Virus record (IMG/VR): IMGVR_UViG_3300043437_000641
Span: 1-25,760 of that record
DNA length: 25,760 nucleotides
Source: a virus
Reading direction: 5' to 3' (one strand)
Made by a program: the position numbers and the translations under genes. Below are positions 6,986-14,247 of the stretch, one piece after another. The notes under the pieces were generated by a model, which did no database searches, was not told the DNA's origin, and saw nothing but the letters and a program-made list of their open reading frames with translations. Every line of letters starts with the position of its first letter. Within the stretch, counting starts at the first letter, position 1.

Positions 6986-9661
6986 TTAGTATCCGAGGGC
7001 TGACTGCGGGAGTTTCTTTTCAAGTTTGGTGACAAGGTCGCGGATTGCTTCGATTACTGGCTTTATCTGATTCAGAATATCTGTGCCTTTCGAACTGCTG
7101 AGGCCAAGATCAATTTCTTTCGAGAGCTGCGAGCGAATTTTTTCGACGCTGCCGCTGGCGTTAAGATTTACCTCCACAGCCTCGGAGCCTAGTTTTTTGA
7201 TGCTATTATCAAGCTCTTTGACCTTGGCGTCCGCTGACGATGTGTTGGCGTCGATCTTGGCTGTTCCGTCTTGGATCAGATCGATGGCTTTCTTGAGGTC
7301 TTCGACGCTTTTCAATCCACTCGCTTCGACAGCCAGTTTGGTTTGCTTTTCGTTGGGAATACCATCGAGCATCTTTCTTACCTCCGTTACGGATGAAAGG
7401 CCTGAAGTCTCAATCAGTAACCTTGCATCTTTTGTGCCTGGGAATGATTCGAGCGCTTTGGCCGCTTCTTCAATGCTATCCTTGCCCGTGATCTTCATCG
7501 CGAGCTCAGCCGTTTTTTGATCTGGCACACCATTGAGCCTGCTTTCCAGCTCAGCTATATCGTCGACACCTATGGCTTTTGCGGCGGCCTCGATCGATTT
7601 GTCTTCAATGGCATTGAGGATGTCGCGAGCTTTCCCAAGGTCATCAATGCCGGTTGCCTCGATTGCGATTTTAGCTCTTTTTTCTTCAGGGATTCCGTTG
7701 ATCTGCTCCTTTAACTCCTCAAGACTGAGCCCGGTTTTTTCCAAAACCAGTTTTATCTGTTTGGAATCTGGGAAAAAATCGAGCTCTTTTTTGAGTTCTG
7801 CGAGGTTGTTGAAAGAACCTGCATCAAGTGCAAGTTCCACGGTTTTCTGATTGGGCATTCCGTCCAGCGCATTGCTTACTCTTTTGATCTCAGCTTCCGC
7901 TTTATCAGCGCCATTCATTTTGATCCCGATGTTTTTTTCATCTGGAACCGCTCGGATATTATTTCCGAGGTTGAGCATTGCATCGGAGAAGTTTTTAGCT
8001 GTGCCTCCGACTGCCGCAAAAACCTGCTGCAATGGAGACAATGACTCATCCTGCATTTCCTTGAGCGATGTGCGAAGCTCTTGGGTTGTTTTGACGGCTT
8101 CTTCGCCGAAAATTTGTTGCTCTGCAAGTTTCGATGTGAGGTCAGAGACTTTCTGGATGTCTTGCTGTACATCAAAGATCGGATTTATTTCACCGTATGC
8201 ACGCTTAAACTCTTCAGGGAATGCTGAAGCTGCGTTTTTGAAGTCGGTTTTTATGGTTCCGGCGCTGGCCTTCATTAGATACTCGAGACTGCTAATGCTG
8301 TCTGAGGTTACATCTATGCTTTCTTGGATCGCCTTGATGGTATCAGTGCTAAAAAGCCCTGTGGCTTCCATGATCGATTTCACGGAGCGCTTGAACGAAA
8401 GTTCGACACCTAGGCCGAGTTTTTCGAATTGCATCGAGATCATCGACCAAATGGTGCTATCCGGTCCTAACACTTCGACGATGAACCCGCCGACGGCTTT
8501 TAGTGAGGCGACGAAATTCTTGTAAATCTCGTTGGCTGTTTGCTTTGTTTGAAGAAGCACCGAAGCAAAAGCTATTTCAAAAGCAAGAGATAGGTTTCCA
8601 ACCTTGAGAGCCTCCAGTGCTTTAGAAAATCCATTCATCGCCTCCCTGCCACCAATGAACGCATCAGCAAGGCGTTGACCGAAACCTGCGGCATCGAATT
8701 TTGAGAAGGCGGTGGTGAAGAGCTCGAGTGCTGGGAGCGCTCTCGACATCACGCCTGCGGCGAACTCCATGAGCTTGCCTTTAATGATCTCGAACTTGTC
8801 GCCGATGGTATCGAATACATCGCTGTTTTGATCCATGATCTTGGTCATCGATCCAAGTTCATCCTGTGCGTTTCTGAGCTCCCCTGAAAAACTGGTGAGA
8901 ATCGGAAGAAGCGAGCCACCTAGTTTCGTGCCAAACACATCGGAAGCGACTGCGACTCTTTGTGTGGGATCTTCAATCGCTGCGATCCTCTCTGCAAATA
9001 TCCGCATCTGCTCGATCGGTGTTTTGCCTTGAAGCTCTTGCAATGTGATCCCCAGCTGAGCCATTGCTGCTGTTTGCTTATCACCGCCATTGGCAGCGTC
9101 CTGCATGAAGTTTTGCAGTTTGTTGATGACGGTGCCAACCTTCTCCGCCCCGACGCCTGTATTATCAAAGGCGCGCTCGAGGAGAAGGAGTTGCCCAGCC
9201 GTTTCGCCGGTGCGGGCTTTGAGGTCCGAGAGCCTGCCGCCGAGGTCGAGTGCTTCCCCGAAGCTATCGATGACGGCTCTTGTCGCTGCGGCTGCCAACT
9301 CCATCACCTTCATGCCAGCGGCGAACGCAGCGCCTGCCACGCCTGCCGCTGCACCGATCTTGCCGAGACTCAAGTGACCGCGTTCTCCAGCGTCCTCGGC
9401 TTTCTTGCCCATGGTCCTTGCTTGATCGCCAAGCTCGTTGATCTTTGGTGATGTCTGAGCCGCCTCACCGCCCATGCCTTTGAGGCGCTTCTCAAGCGAC
9501 TCGACCTGTCCGATGCGCTTCATGGTGCTCTCGAGCTCCGACATCGATAGGTCACCGGACTTCACCTTGTCTTGGAGGCCTCCGAGCTCTTCCTGAAGCT
9601 TCTTCAGGGTTTTCTCGAGCCCGACATCCTCTGCTCCAAATTTTACTGTGGAATCGCTCAT
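6986..9661 (-). CDS. Tail tape measure protein with tandem 28-residue repeats
   Basis: An 891-residue protein, the longest in the window, in the tape-measure position after the G/GT frameshift pair. Residues 1-95 are coiled coil (KTLKKLQEELGGLQDKVKSG). Residues 100-130 are Ala/Gly-rich and hydrophobic (AAAGVAGAAFAAGMKVMELA). Residues 140-300 resemble the conserved tape-measure core with GGRLSDLKARTGETAGQLL and FGTKLGGSLLPIL. Residues about 350-560 are helical. Residues 571-795 are tandem repeats of 27-28 residues (see the repeat entry), followed by two degenerate copies. The protein sets tail length and is ejected with DNA in known siphophages. A four-base overlap couples it to the 283-residue gene upstream. 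Confidence 0.92.
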   Translation of the reverse strand: MSDSTVKFGAEDVGLEKTLKKLQEELGGLQDKVKSGDLSMSELESTMKRIGQVESLEKRLKGMGGEAAQTSPKINELGDQARTMGKKAEDAGERGHLSLGKIGAAAGVAGAAFAAGMKVMELAAAATRAVIDSFGEALDLGGRLSDLKARTGETAGQLLLLERAFDNTGVGAEKVGTVINKLQNFMQDAANGGDKQTAAMAQLGITLQELQGKTPIEQMRIFAERIAAIEDPTQRVAVASDVFGTKLGGSLLPILTSFSGELRNAQDELGSMTKIMDQNSDVFDTIGDKFEIIKGKLMEFAAGVMSRALPALELFTTAFSKFDAAGFGQRLADAFIGGREAMNGFSKALEALKVGNLSLAFEIAFASVLLQTKQTANEIYKNFVASLKAVGGFIVEVLGPDSTIWSMISMQFEKLGLGVELSFKRSVKSIMEATGLFSTDTIKAIQESIDVTSDSISSLEYLMKASAGTIKTDFKNAASAFPEEFKRAYGEINPIFDVQQDIQKVSDLTSKLAEQQIFGEEAVKTTQELRTSLKEMQDESLSPLQQVFAAVGGTAKNFSDAMLNLGNNIRAVPDEKNIGIKMNGADKAEAEIKRVSNALDGMPNQKTVELALDAGSFNNLAELKKELDFFPDSKQIKLVLEKTGLSLEELKEQINGIPEEKRAKIAIEATGIDDLGKARDILNAIEDKSIEAAAKAIGVDDIAELESRLNGVPDQKTAELAMKITGKDSIEEAAKALESFPGTKDARLLIETSGLSSVTEVRKMLDGIPNEKQTKLAVEASGLKSVEDLKKAIDLIQDGTAKIDANTSSADAKVKELDNSIKKLGSEAVEVNLNASGSVEKIRSQLSKEIDLGLSSSKGTDILNQIKPVIEAIRDLVTKLEKKLPQSALGY
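7280..7951 (-). repeat. Tandem 27-28 residue coding repeat in the tape measure
   Basis: Eight units start at residues 571, 601, 629, 656, 684, 711, 739 and 767, with spacings of 30, 28, 27, 28, 27, 28 and 28; a degenerate unit starts at 795 and another near 824. Consensus: Gly-Ile/Val-Pro-Asp/Asn-Glu/Gln-Lys, then a short strand (KLAVEASG-like), then a helix (LEELKKALD-like). Examples are GIPNEKQTKLAVEASGL and GVPDQKTAELAMKITGK. The units are diverged at DNA level, so this is an old, protein-level repeat. Confidence 0.85.
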
Positions 9662-10509
9662 ACGGCTGAATCAGTTTCTTTTTTTGTGGTGGCTGGAATG
9701 TCAGAGCCTTTCTTGGCGGCTGCTTGGAAAATCTTCTCAAGTGACTTGATCATGCGCTCACGGGCGATGTTCATCGCCGCCATTTCTTGCCTCTGGTCCA
9801 ATAGCTTGCGGATGTAGGGGGTGGAGTTGGTCATTGTGAAATGCGGCTCATCCTTGTCGTTCGAACGGTCGCTGACGCTGAAATTCTTGCCCTTGTGCCG
9901 TTTGGCATAGGCGGGGATTCCGCGAGCACCATCGCCGCTAATGCCACCGATCTCACGCGCACACTCTGCCCATCCGCCCTTAGCGTAGCCGATGCGCTTT
10001 GAGACCTCTTCGATGTAGCTCTCGAGCTCGCCGGTGCTCAGGTAGACTTTGCCGGGTGGTAAGTTCGTTCGACCGCTTTTTCTTTTGATGTGCTGCGTGT
10101 GCGCGGTTTTCGCTGATGAAACACCTGCGATCTTGATGAAATCCGACTCACTGTGAATCATGCCGATATTGACCATGATCTTGGCTAGGATGTCATAACG
10201 GCCTGCGTTCAACACCTTGACCAATCGATCTCGGATTTTTTCATCTTGAACCGATTTCTCAAAACGCTCGCGCAGGCTTTCTTTGTCCTTGATGACTTTC
10301 TTGATGTCGAAAGATACCGTCTTCGACTGGCGATCCAGAGCGGCAGGCCCATCGCTCGGGCCGGTCGTGAACGCCTGTGTTCGATTGGCGAGTTGAACGC
10401 AAGCCAGGCGAGCGTAGGCCCGCACGAGATCGCGCACCGAGCGACCGCTGACCTGCTGGTATTTATCCAGCATATCCTCGATGTCATTCGTGTAGGCGGT
10501 CATTGGCAT
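9658..10509 (-). CDS. Unknown structural protein between GT and tape measure, possible tail-completion protein
   Basis: A 283-residue protein from the ATG at 10509. A second ATG two codons later (10503) overlaps the T-frame stop as ATGA and may be the real start, giving 281 residues. N-terminal half: helical, basic (LVRAYARLACVQLANRTQAF). C-terminal half: STGELESYIEEVSKRIGYAK, GWAECAREIGG and FTMTNSTPYIRKLLDQRQEM. The last block, a beta strand with Asn then Pro-Tyr, followed by a helix, resembles the end of HK97 gp10/lambda gpZ-type tail-completion proteins, and no other gpZ candidate is visible in its usual place near the connector genes. That role is inference. In lambda nothing lies between T and the tape measure, so the position is unusual. 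Confidence 0.68.
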   Translation of the reverse strand: MPMTAYTNDIEDMLDKYQQVSGRSVRDLVRAYARLACVQLANRTQAFTTGPSDGPAALDRQSKTVSFDIKKVIKDKESLRERFEKSVQDEKIRDRLVKVLNAGRYDILAKIMVNIGMIHSESDFIKIAGVSSAKTAHTQHIKRKSGRTNLPPGKVYLSTGELESYIEEVSKRIGYAKGGWAECAREIGGISGDGARGIPAYAKRHKGKNFSVSDRSNDKDEPHFTMTNSTPYIRKLLDQRQEMAAMNIARERMIKSLEKIFQAAAKKGSDIPATTKKETDSAV

Positions 10510-11128
10510 GGCGTTAATTTCTCGAATGCGTCTTCAATTAACTGCAGTGAGTCAAATTCGGACACAGCCTTGTTTCTCGACCAGATTCGCTGACGATTGT
10601 GGGCGTAGTCCTCCGCATGGAGGATCTGCAAGCCTGCCGCGAACGGCAGGTCTTCCATGATCTCGCGGTATCCCCAGCCGGTGATCGAGGCGATGCGCCA
10701 AGCATAGCCAGCGAGCCAACCGGGGCTGTTCAGTTTCCCGGCGCTGAGGCTGAGTTTTCTTGCTCGCTTGAGCTGGCGAACCATTCCTCGATGCGTGAGT
10801 TCATGAGCGTCGCGAGCTCCTTGATCTCGTTTGAGGATGGGTCGTTTTTGTCCATCCATCGGTCGACAGCTTCGATGAAGGTGTCGTGGTCGTTGATCAC
10901 CTTGCGGATCTCGACGCGGGGTGCTTCGTGGATGTAGGCGAAGGCGCTGGCGCGCCAGAGGATGTCCATCTCCGGTTGCAACACCTTGTTGCGCTGCATC
11001 CAACTCACCTCGGTGGCGGCGGTGGTGCGTAGCTCCCAGCGGCTTGCCTTAGCAGGCCCACTGGTCATGCCCTGCTCGCGCAGGACTTCGTCATCTTTTA
11101 CTAGTTCAATTTTCGTGTCTTTTTTCAT
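10500..11128 (-). CDS. Tail assembly chaperone GT fusion made by -1 frameshift
   Basis: This entry is the joined product: 132 codons of the G frame, then a -1 slip, then 77 codons (LNSPGWLAGYAWRIASITGW ... FEKLTPCQ) ending at 10500, about 209 residues in all. The slip site GGGAAAC (10733-10739) lies in the correct phase, directly before the G stop. The T-frame segment is open through the slip site, has no ATG of its own near its beginning, and is directly followed by the next gene with an ATGA overlap. This matches lambda gpG/gpGT, in which the minor fusion product loads tape measure during tail-tube assembly. The T segment contains Trp, Tyr and Leu-rich helices (GYREIMEDLPFAAGLQILHA). Efficiency cannot be read from sequence. 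Confidence 0.85.
10730..11128 (-). CDS. Tail assembly chaperone G
   Basis: A 132-residue protein, MKKDTKIELVKDDEVLREQG at the N-terminus, mostly helical, with an acidic/polar C-terminus ending SSSEQENSASAPGN. It lies between the tail-tube candidate and the tape measure, exactly where siphophages carry the first chaperone frame. The ATG follows CCAACCCCCACACATAT, a good example of the CA/C-rich leader used in this phage, and has no Shine-Dalgarno sequence. It ends at a TGA immediately after the slippery heptamer; most ribosomes should stop here and make this short form. Confidence 0.85.
   Translation of the reverse strand: MKKDTKIELVKDDEVLREQGMTSGPAKASRWELRTTAATEVSWMQRNKVLQPEMDILWRASAFAYIHEAPRVEIRKVINDHDTFIEAVDRWMDKNDPSSNEIKELATLMNSRIEEWFASSSEQENSASAPGN
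10733..10739 (-). promoter_or_regulatory. Programmed -1 ribosomal frameshift site GGGAAAC
   Basis: In the G reading frame the heptamer splits as G GGA AAC, the X XXY YYZ arrangement needed for tandem slippage, and TGA follows directly. Lambda uses GGGAAAG at the same point of the same gene. A small stem AGCC/GGCT with a six-base loop starts five bases downstream and may help, but it is weak. Confidence 0.87.
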
Positions 11129-11148
11129 ATATGTGTGGGGGTTGGAGA

Positions 11149-11544
11149 TCAGAGCAGCGCGGCGAACTTCTTCTTCGTCTCTTCCGAGGCGGTTTCGCGG
11201 ATCGCGATGCGGCGGCCATTGCGCTCGATGACGACATCGCGCGGTGTGTTGCGGATCAGATCGATGAACTCGTCGCGGTTCTGAAGGACCGCGCGCATGT
11301 AGTTGATCGGGTGCTCGGGATCGCTCTCGGCGAAAAACTCGGCACGCTTGGTGAACTTCTGGAAAACATCGAAGGCGCTCTCTCCGTTGTGCGGGTGCGA
11401 GGCCTTGAACCAGAAGATGGTGGTCTCGTTGCCGTCGCTGCGGACTTGTCGCGTGACGGGTGCTTCGTGCGGATCAAAGCCAAGGGTTGCGAGCGTCGCA
11501 GCGAGCTTGAGGTTGCTAGTGTGGAATAGTTCTGTGTGGTCCAT
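11149..11544 (-). CDS. Unknown tail-module protein between tail tube and chaperone
   Basis: A 131-residue soluble protein, MDHTELFHTSNLKLAATLAT at the start, a central TTIFWFKASHPHNGESAFDV stretch and a basic-acidic helical C-terminus (RETASEETKKKFAALL). No membrane segment or known motif. It is preceded by an intrinsic terminator whose T-run is only seven bases upstream of the ATG, so its expression depends on readthrough or antitermination. In lambda V is followed directly by G, so this is an extra gene. Some phages place a tail-assembly accessory here; nothing in the sequence proves it. Confidence 0.68.
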   Translation of the reverse strand: MDHTELFHTSNLKLAATLATLGFDPHEAPVTRQVRSDGNETTIFWFKASHPHNGESAFDVFQKFTKRAEFFAESDPEHPINYMRAVLQNRDEFIDLIRNTPRDVVIERNGRRIAIRETASEETKKKFAALL

Positions 11545-11551
11545 AATGTGT

Positions 11552-11582
11552 AAAAAAATTGGCTCCCATTAGCCGGGGAGCC
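11552..11582 (-). terminator. Intrinsic terminator after tail-tube gene
   Basis: On the minus strand GGCTCCC and GGGAGCC pair perfectly (7 bp, eight-base loop), followed by AA and a run of seven T. It lies between the tail-tube stop (11608) and the next ATG (11544). Confidence 0.82.
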
Positions 11583-11607
11583 GTCGGCGGGTAGAGGCGC
11601 GGGGCAC

Positions 11608-11979
11608 TTAGTCGTCCATGGTTGCGCCGTACTGAGTGGCGCTAACCGAGATGGTCTTGAACTCCCCGGCGGCGGACTTCTCTTGGACGCTGTTGACGAT
11701 CACGGTGCCGTCTGCGAGGCCGTACTTGTCGATGTCGTTGGACAGCGTGAGGAGGTTGCCGACTTGCATCGTCGCGCTGCCGTTGAGCGTGCCTTCGAGG
11801 GTGATCTCGGCTTGCTTGCCGGTGATGGCGACGGCGACAACTTCACCTTCCGCGTCGCGAAGCTCGGACTTGTTGGCGGTGACATTGCGGGAAAACGAGC
11901 TGAGCAAGATGCCGGTCTCGTTGGTGATGCCGAACTCCACGGAAGAGACGGACGATGCTTTGTAGATGGTGGCGGGCAT
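11608..11979 (-). CDS. Major tail tube protein candidate
   Basis: A 123-residue beta-rich protein from MPATIYKASSVSSVEFGITN. A GTG at 12000 would add seven residues (MGDPHNT) but runs through the leader, whose ACCCCCACA just before the ATG matches other starts, so I prefer 11979. Strands such as GKQAEITLEGTLNGSATMQV and AGEFKTISVSATQYG suit the simple beta-barrel fold of siphophage tail tubes. Position supports this: after the tail-terminator candidate and before the chaperones. A strong terminator directly follows, as expected for a gene made in excess. Family membership is by fold impression and order, not by a clear signature. Confidence 0.72.
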   Translation of the reverse strand: MPATIYKASSVSSVEFGITNETGILLSSFSRNVTANKSELRDAEGEVVAVAITGKQAEITLEGTLNGSATMQVGNLLTLSNDIDKYGLADGTVIVNSVQEKSAAGEFKTISVSATQYGATMDD

Positions 11980-12028
11980 GGTATTGTGGGGGTCTCCCAC
12001 TGCCCGCGTGTCAAATCGCGTTGCGCGC

Positions 12029-12430
12029 TTAACTCTCCACCATGCCTAGTGTGAGGTTCACTTGCGACATCCAGCGGTCATTGCTCTGCGACTCATTCCA
12101 TGTGTTGATGGATGCACCGGCGCAGTTGATACCTTCGGGAAAAAAGCCTGCCATGGTCTCGGCGTCGTTGAGGGTGCCGCGCAGGCTCGCAACAAGGTTG
12201 CGGTGATCGGTGAGGGCATCGGCCATGACGGATGGCGTGCTGACGATCAGCCGCACGGTGGCGATGTAGAGCGTAGGTGCCGGTGCGTTGATGTCCTCGC
12301 AGGCGACCATGATGAGCGGCGCGTCATTGGGGATTTCTTCATCACTCTGGCCGCAATGAATGGCGATGCCTTCGAAGGCCTCGAGGTCGGCGAGCCAGTC
12401 GCGCACGGATTGCTCAATCAAAAGGTTCAT
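12029..12430 (-). CDS. Candidate tail terminator / minor tail protein (gpU position)
   Basis: A 133-residue alpha/beta protein. The N-terminus (MNLLIEQSVRDWLADLEAFE), a central strand (TLYIATVRLIVSTPS) and the C-terminal TWNESQSNDRWMSQVNLTLG fit the general look of lambda gpU/tail-terminator proteins: an N-terminal helix, then strands with a late helix and a closing strand. It overlaps the preceding connector gene by four bases (ATGA), and the tail-tube gene follows. Function is inferred mainly from order. Confidence 0.66.
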   Translation of the reverse strand: MNLLIEQSVRDWLADLEAFEGIAIHCGQSDEEIPNDAPLIMVACEDINAPAPTLYIATVRLIVSTPSVMADALTDHRNLVASLRGTLNDAETMAGFFPEGINCAGASINTWNESQSNDRWMSQVNLTLGMVES

Positions 12431-12756
12431 AGGTTGGAAATTGAGCCAGGGTGAATCGTCACGACATGCTCGCCCGGCGTGCTGATGGCATCGCGGACCT
12501 CGGTGATGGTGTACTTGCGGCCACCGAAGGTGAGTTGCTCGCCGCGTGTGGGTGCGGTGGTGAGAGTGGAACCGAGAAAACGCACGGTGTACTCACCGCC
12601 CTGGGCATTGCCGCCAAGCTCGAGCGAGAGCGAAAGCCGCACGGTGGAAATCACGACCTTGATGTCGGCATTGCGAAAACGAACCGTGACGCCGTGTGCC
12701 TCGTTTTGTACTGCCGCCGATTTGAGGCGGAAGGCGTTGATCGCGGCGGGGGTCAT
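12427..12756 (-). CDS. Candidate head-tail joining protein (gpFII-like position)
   Basis: A 109-residue protein beginning MTPAAINAFRLKSAAVQNEA. After an N-terminal helix it is all beta, with a RGEQLTFGGRKYTITEVRDA hairpin near 75-94, a pattern common in lambda FII-type and related small connector proteins. It is the first gene after the capsid terminator and couples to the gpU-like gene by ATGA overlap. The leader carries TTTTGACATACACACG, 16 bases from TTGACA to the ATG, and no Shine-Dalgarno sequence. Confidence 0.68.
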   Translation of the reverse strand: MTPAAINAFRLKSAAVQNEAHGVTVRFRNADIKVVISTVRLSLSLELGGNAQGGEYTVRFLGSTLTTAPTRGEQLTFGGRKYTITEVRDAISTPGEHVVTIHPGSISNL

Positions 12757-12774
12757 TCTGAATGCGTGTGTATG

Positions 12775-12817
12775 TCAAAAGAAGAACTCCCCACCGACGC
12801 TTGGCCGATGGGGAGTT
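12775..12817 (-). terminator. Strong intrinsic terminator after the capsid gene
   Basis: On the minus strand AACTCCCCA pairs with TGGGGAGTT (9 bp), and the stem can extend about five more pairs with two G-T wobbles over a tiny loop. CTTCTTTT follows. The stem begins 27 bases after the capsid stop. The T-tract merges with the TTTTGACA box of the next gene. Confidence 0.85.
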
Positions 12818-12843
12818 GAACGCTACCGATGAGAATCCGAACC

Positions 12844-13701
12844 TTATGCGGACTTGATGATCGCCATGGTGCCGTCGGTGAGGCCTTTGGCTGCGCCGAA
12901 CATAAGCTCGAGCGAAGCGTTGACCTGACGGTTGGCGGTCGAGCCCCAGACATTGTATTGCACCGAGAGACCGAGTTGGTCGAGGGTGACAACATCGCTG
13001 ACTGCGAACTGAGCGCGCACTGCGTCGTCGATCGCAGGAGCGGCGGCGGCCATCACAAGGGCTTCTGGCGAGCAGCCGAAACCGATCATGTTGGTTTCAC
13101 CACCGAAGCTCGAGGCGTAGTGGACACCATTATCGAAGCCGTAGGCACCGGCACCGAGGTTGATGGCGGTCGTGCTGGTCGGGATCAACTGCGAGTAGAT
13201 CGTCGGGGAAACGACGAGGCCTTTGCGGGCGCTCTTGCTGATCGCGGCCCAGACCTTTGGCAGATCGCCAGAGGTGGCGGTGATGCCGGTGGCAGCCTTC
13301 GTCACAGCGGCTGCGCCGAAGTTGGCAACAGTAACCGGAGTGGTGGCGAGCGCCCAGATCTTGTCGGCGAGTGCGTCGAGCGAGATTTGGATCAAGCGCT
13401 CAAGGCGGTGGCCGTTTGCCAACTCTGCCGCAGTGATTGCGAAGGGTTGGAAGATGTGGTCGAGGGTGACGGTGCCTTTGCCCACGGTGGCGCTGCCGCC
13501 GGGCTCAAAGTTGGTCGGGTTGACAACAGTCGCGCCGGTCGCGGAAACGATCGGGACTTGGATGGTGTCCTTGGCCTTCTTGGCATCCGACGAGAAGTCG
13601 GTGGCGAAAAGGTTAAGGGCGGCGAGACGGTTGCTGAGAACCGTCTGTGCTTGTTGCGCGATTGAATCGGCAACAAGGGCGGAGTCGAATGTGTTTGGCA
13701 T
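12844..13701 (-). CDS. Major capsid protein
   Basis: A 285-residue protein, MPNTFDSALVADSIAQQAQT at the N-terminus. It follows protease-scaffold and portal and precedes the connector genes, the standard capsid position. The sequence has the expected mix: an N-terminal helix, TIQVPIVSATGATVVNPTNF, a QPFAITAAELANGHRLERLI helix (the spine helix is a guess), KGLVVSPTIYSQLIPTSTTA, and a C-terminal domain ending VNASLELMFGAAKGLTDGTM. It most likely has the HK97 fold. At 285 residues it is close to many capsid proteins. The leader is AACCCCAAACACACCCCCGC before the ATG, and a strong terminator follows, consistent with a large dose of this mRNA. Confidence 0.87.
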   Translation of the reverse strand: MPNTFDSALVADSIAQQAQTVLSNRLAALNLFATDFSSDAKKAKDTIQVPIVSATGATVVNPTNFEPGGSATVGKGTVTLDHIFQPFAITAAELANGHRLERLIQISLDALADKIWALATTPVTVANFGAAAVTKAATGITATSGDLPKVWAAISKSARKGLVVSPTIYSQLIPTSTTAINLGAGAYGFDNGVHYASSFGGETNMIGFGCSPEALVMAAAAPAIDDAVRAQFAVSDVVTLDQLGLSVQYNVWGSTANRQVNASLELMFGAAKGLTDGTMAIIKSA

Positions 13702-13743
13702 TGCGGGGGTGTGTTTGGGGTTGGTTTCGTGGTTCTCTCCGGC

Positions 13744-14247
13744 TCACGCCTTCGAAAGGGATGCGCGGTGTTTCCAGATCGCGGCCTTGTGCGACTCGAA
13801 GAGCGCGGATGCGGCTTTGCGGTCGCCTGCCTCAACGGCGGCGAGGTACTCGGCGACTGGGTCGCTCACTTCTGGCGCGGAATTTTCGATCACCGGCACG
13901 ACGCGTGCGGCGGCGAGGCCAAGCGAACGCTCGAGGCTCGCGAGTGCGCTGCGCTCTGCATCGAGCTCGGCTTTGACTGCGGTCAGATCGCTCTCGGCTT
14001 TTTCAGCGCGGGCGAGCACGGCGTTGTACTTGGCGAAGATCGCGTCGGCGTGTGGCACGGATGCGACCGGCGCGGCAGGTGCAGGTGCTTCTTCTTCTTG
14101 AACTTCTTCTTCGGTAGCTTCGCTTTCGATGACCGCGTCTTCCGTGATGGCGACGGGTGTTTCTTCGGAAGCGGCAGGCTCGACGATGGTCTCATCGGCA
14201 GGGGCGATGATGACTTCCTCTTCGGAGGGTTTGACTTCTTGGTCCAT
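13744..14247 (-). CDS. Possible internally initiated scaffold protein
   Basis: In lambda, scaffold Nu3 is made from an in-frame internal start in the protease gene. Here Met207 (ATG ending at 14247) lies at the exact junction between protease and acidic scaffold part and would give 167 residues. Fifteen bases before it, DNA reads GATTTGACAGCGCGG, close to the TTTTGACAC box found before the real starts. No Shine-Dalgarno sequence is present. The match could be chance inside a coding sequence. Confidence 0.35.
   Translation of the reverse strand: MDQEVKPSEEEVIIAPADETIVEPAASEETPVAITEDAVIESEATEEEVQEEEAPAPAAPVASVPHADAIFAKYNAVLARAEKAESDLTAVKAELDAERSALASLERSLGLAAARVVPVIENSAPEVSDPVAEYLAAVEAGDRKAASALFESHKAAIWKHRASLSKA

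Noticed and set aside
10700-10732. Strong pseudoknot after the slippery site
   Set aside because: Only a 4-bp AGCC/GGCT stem is evident; too weak to call as a separate feature.
12829-13665. 278-codon plus-strand ORF opposite the capsid gene
   Set aside because: Composition is Gly/Asp/Arg-biased antisense of a high-GC gene; the capsid frame fits order and fold.
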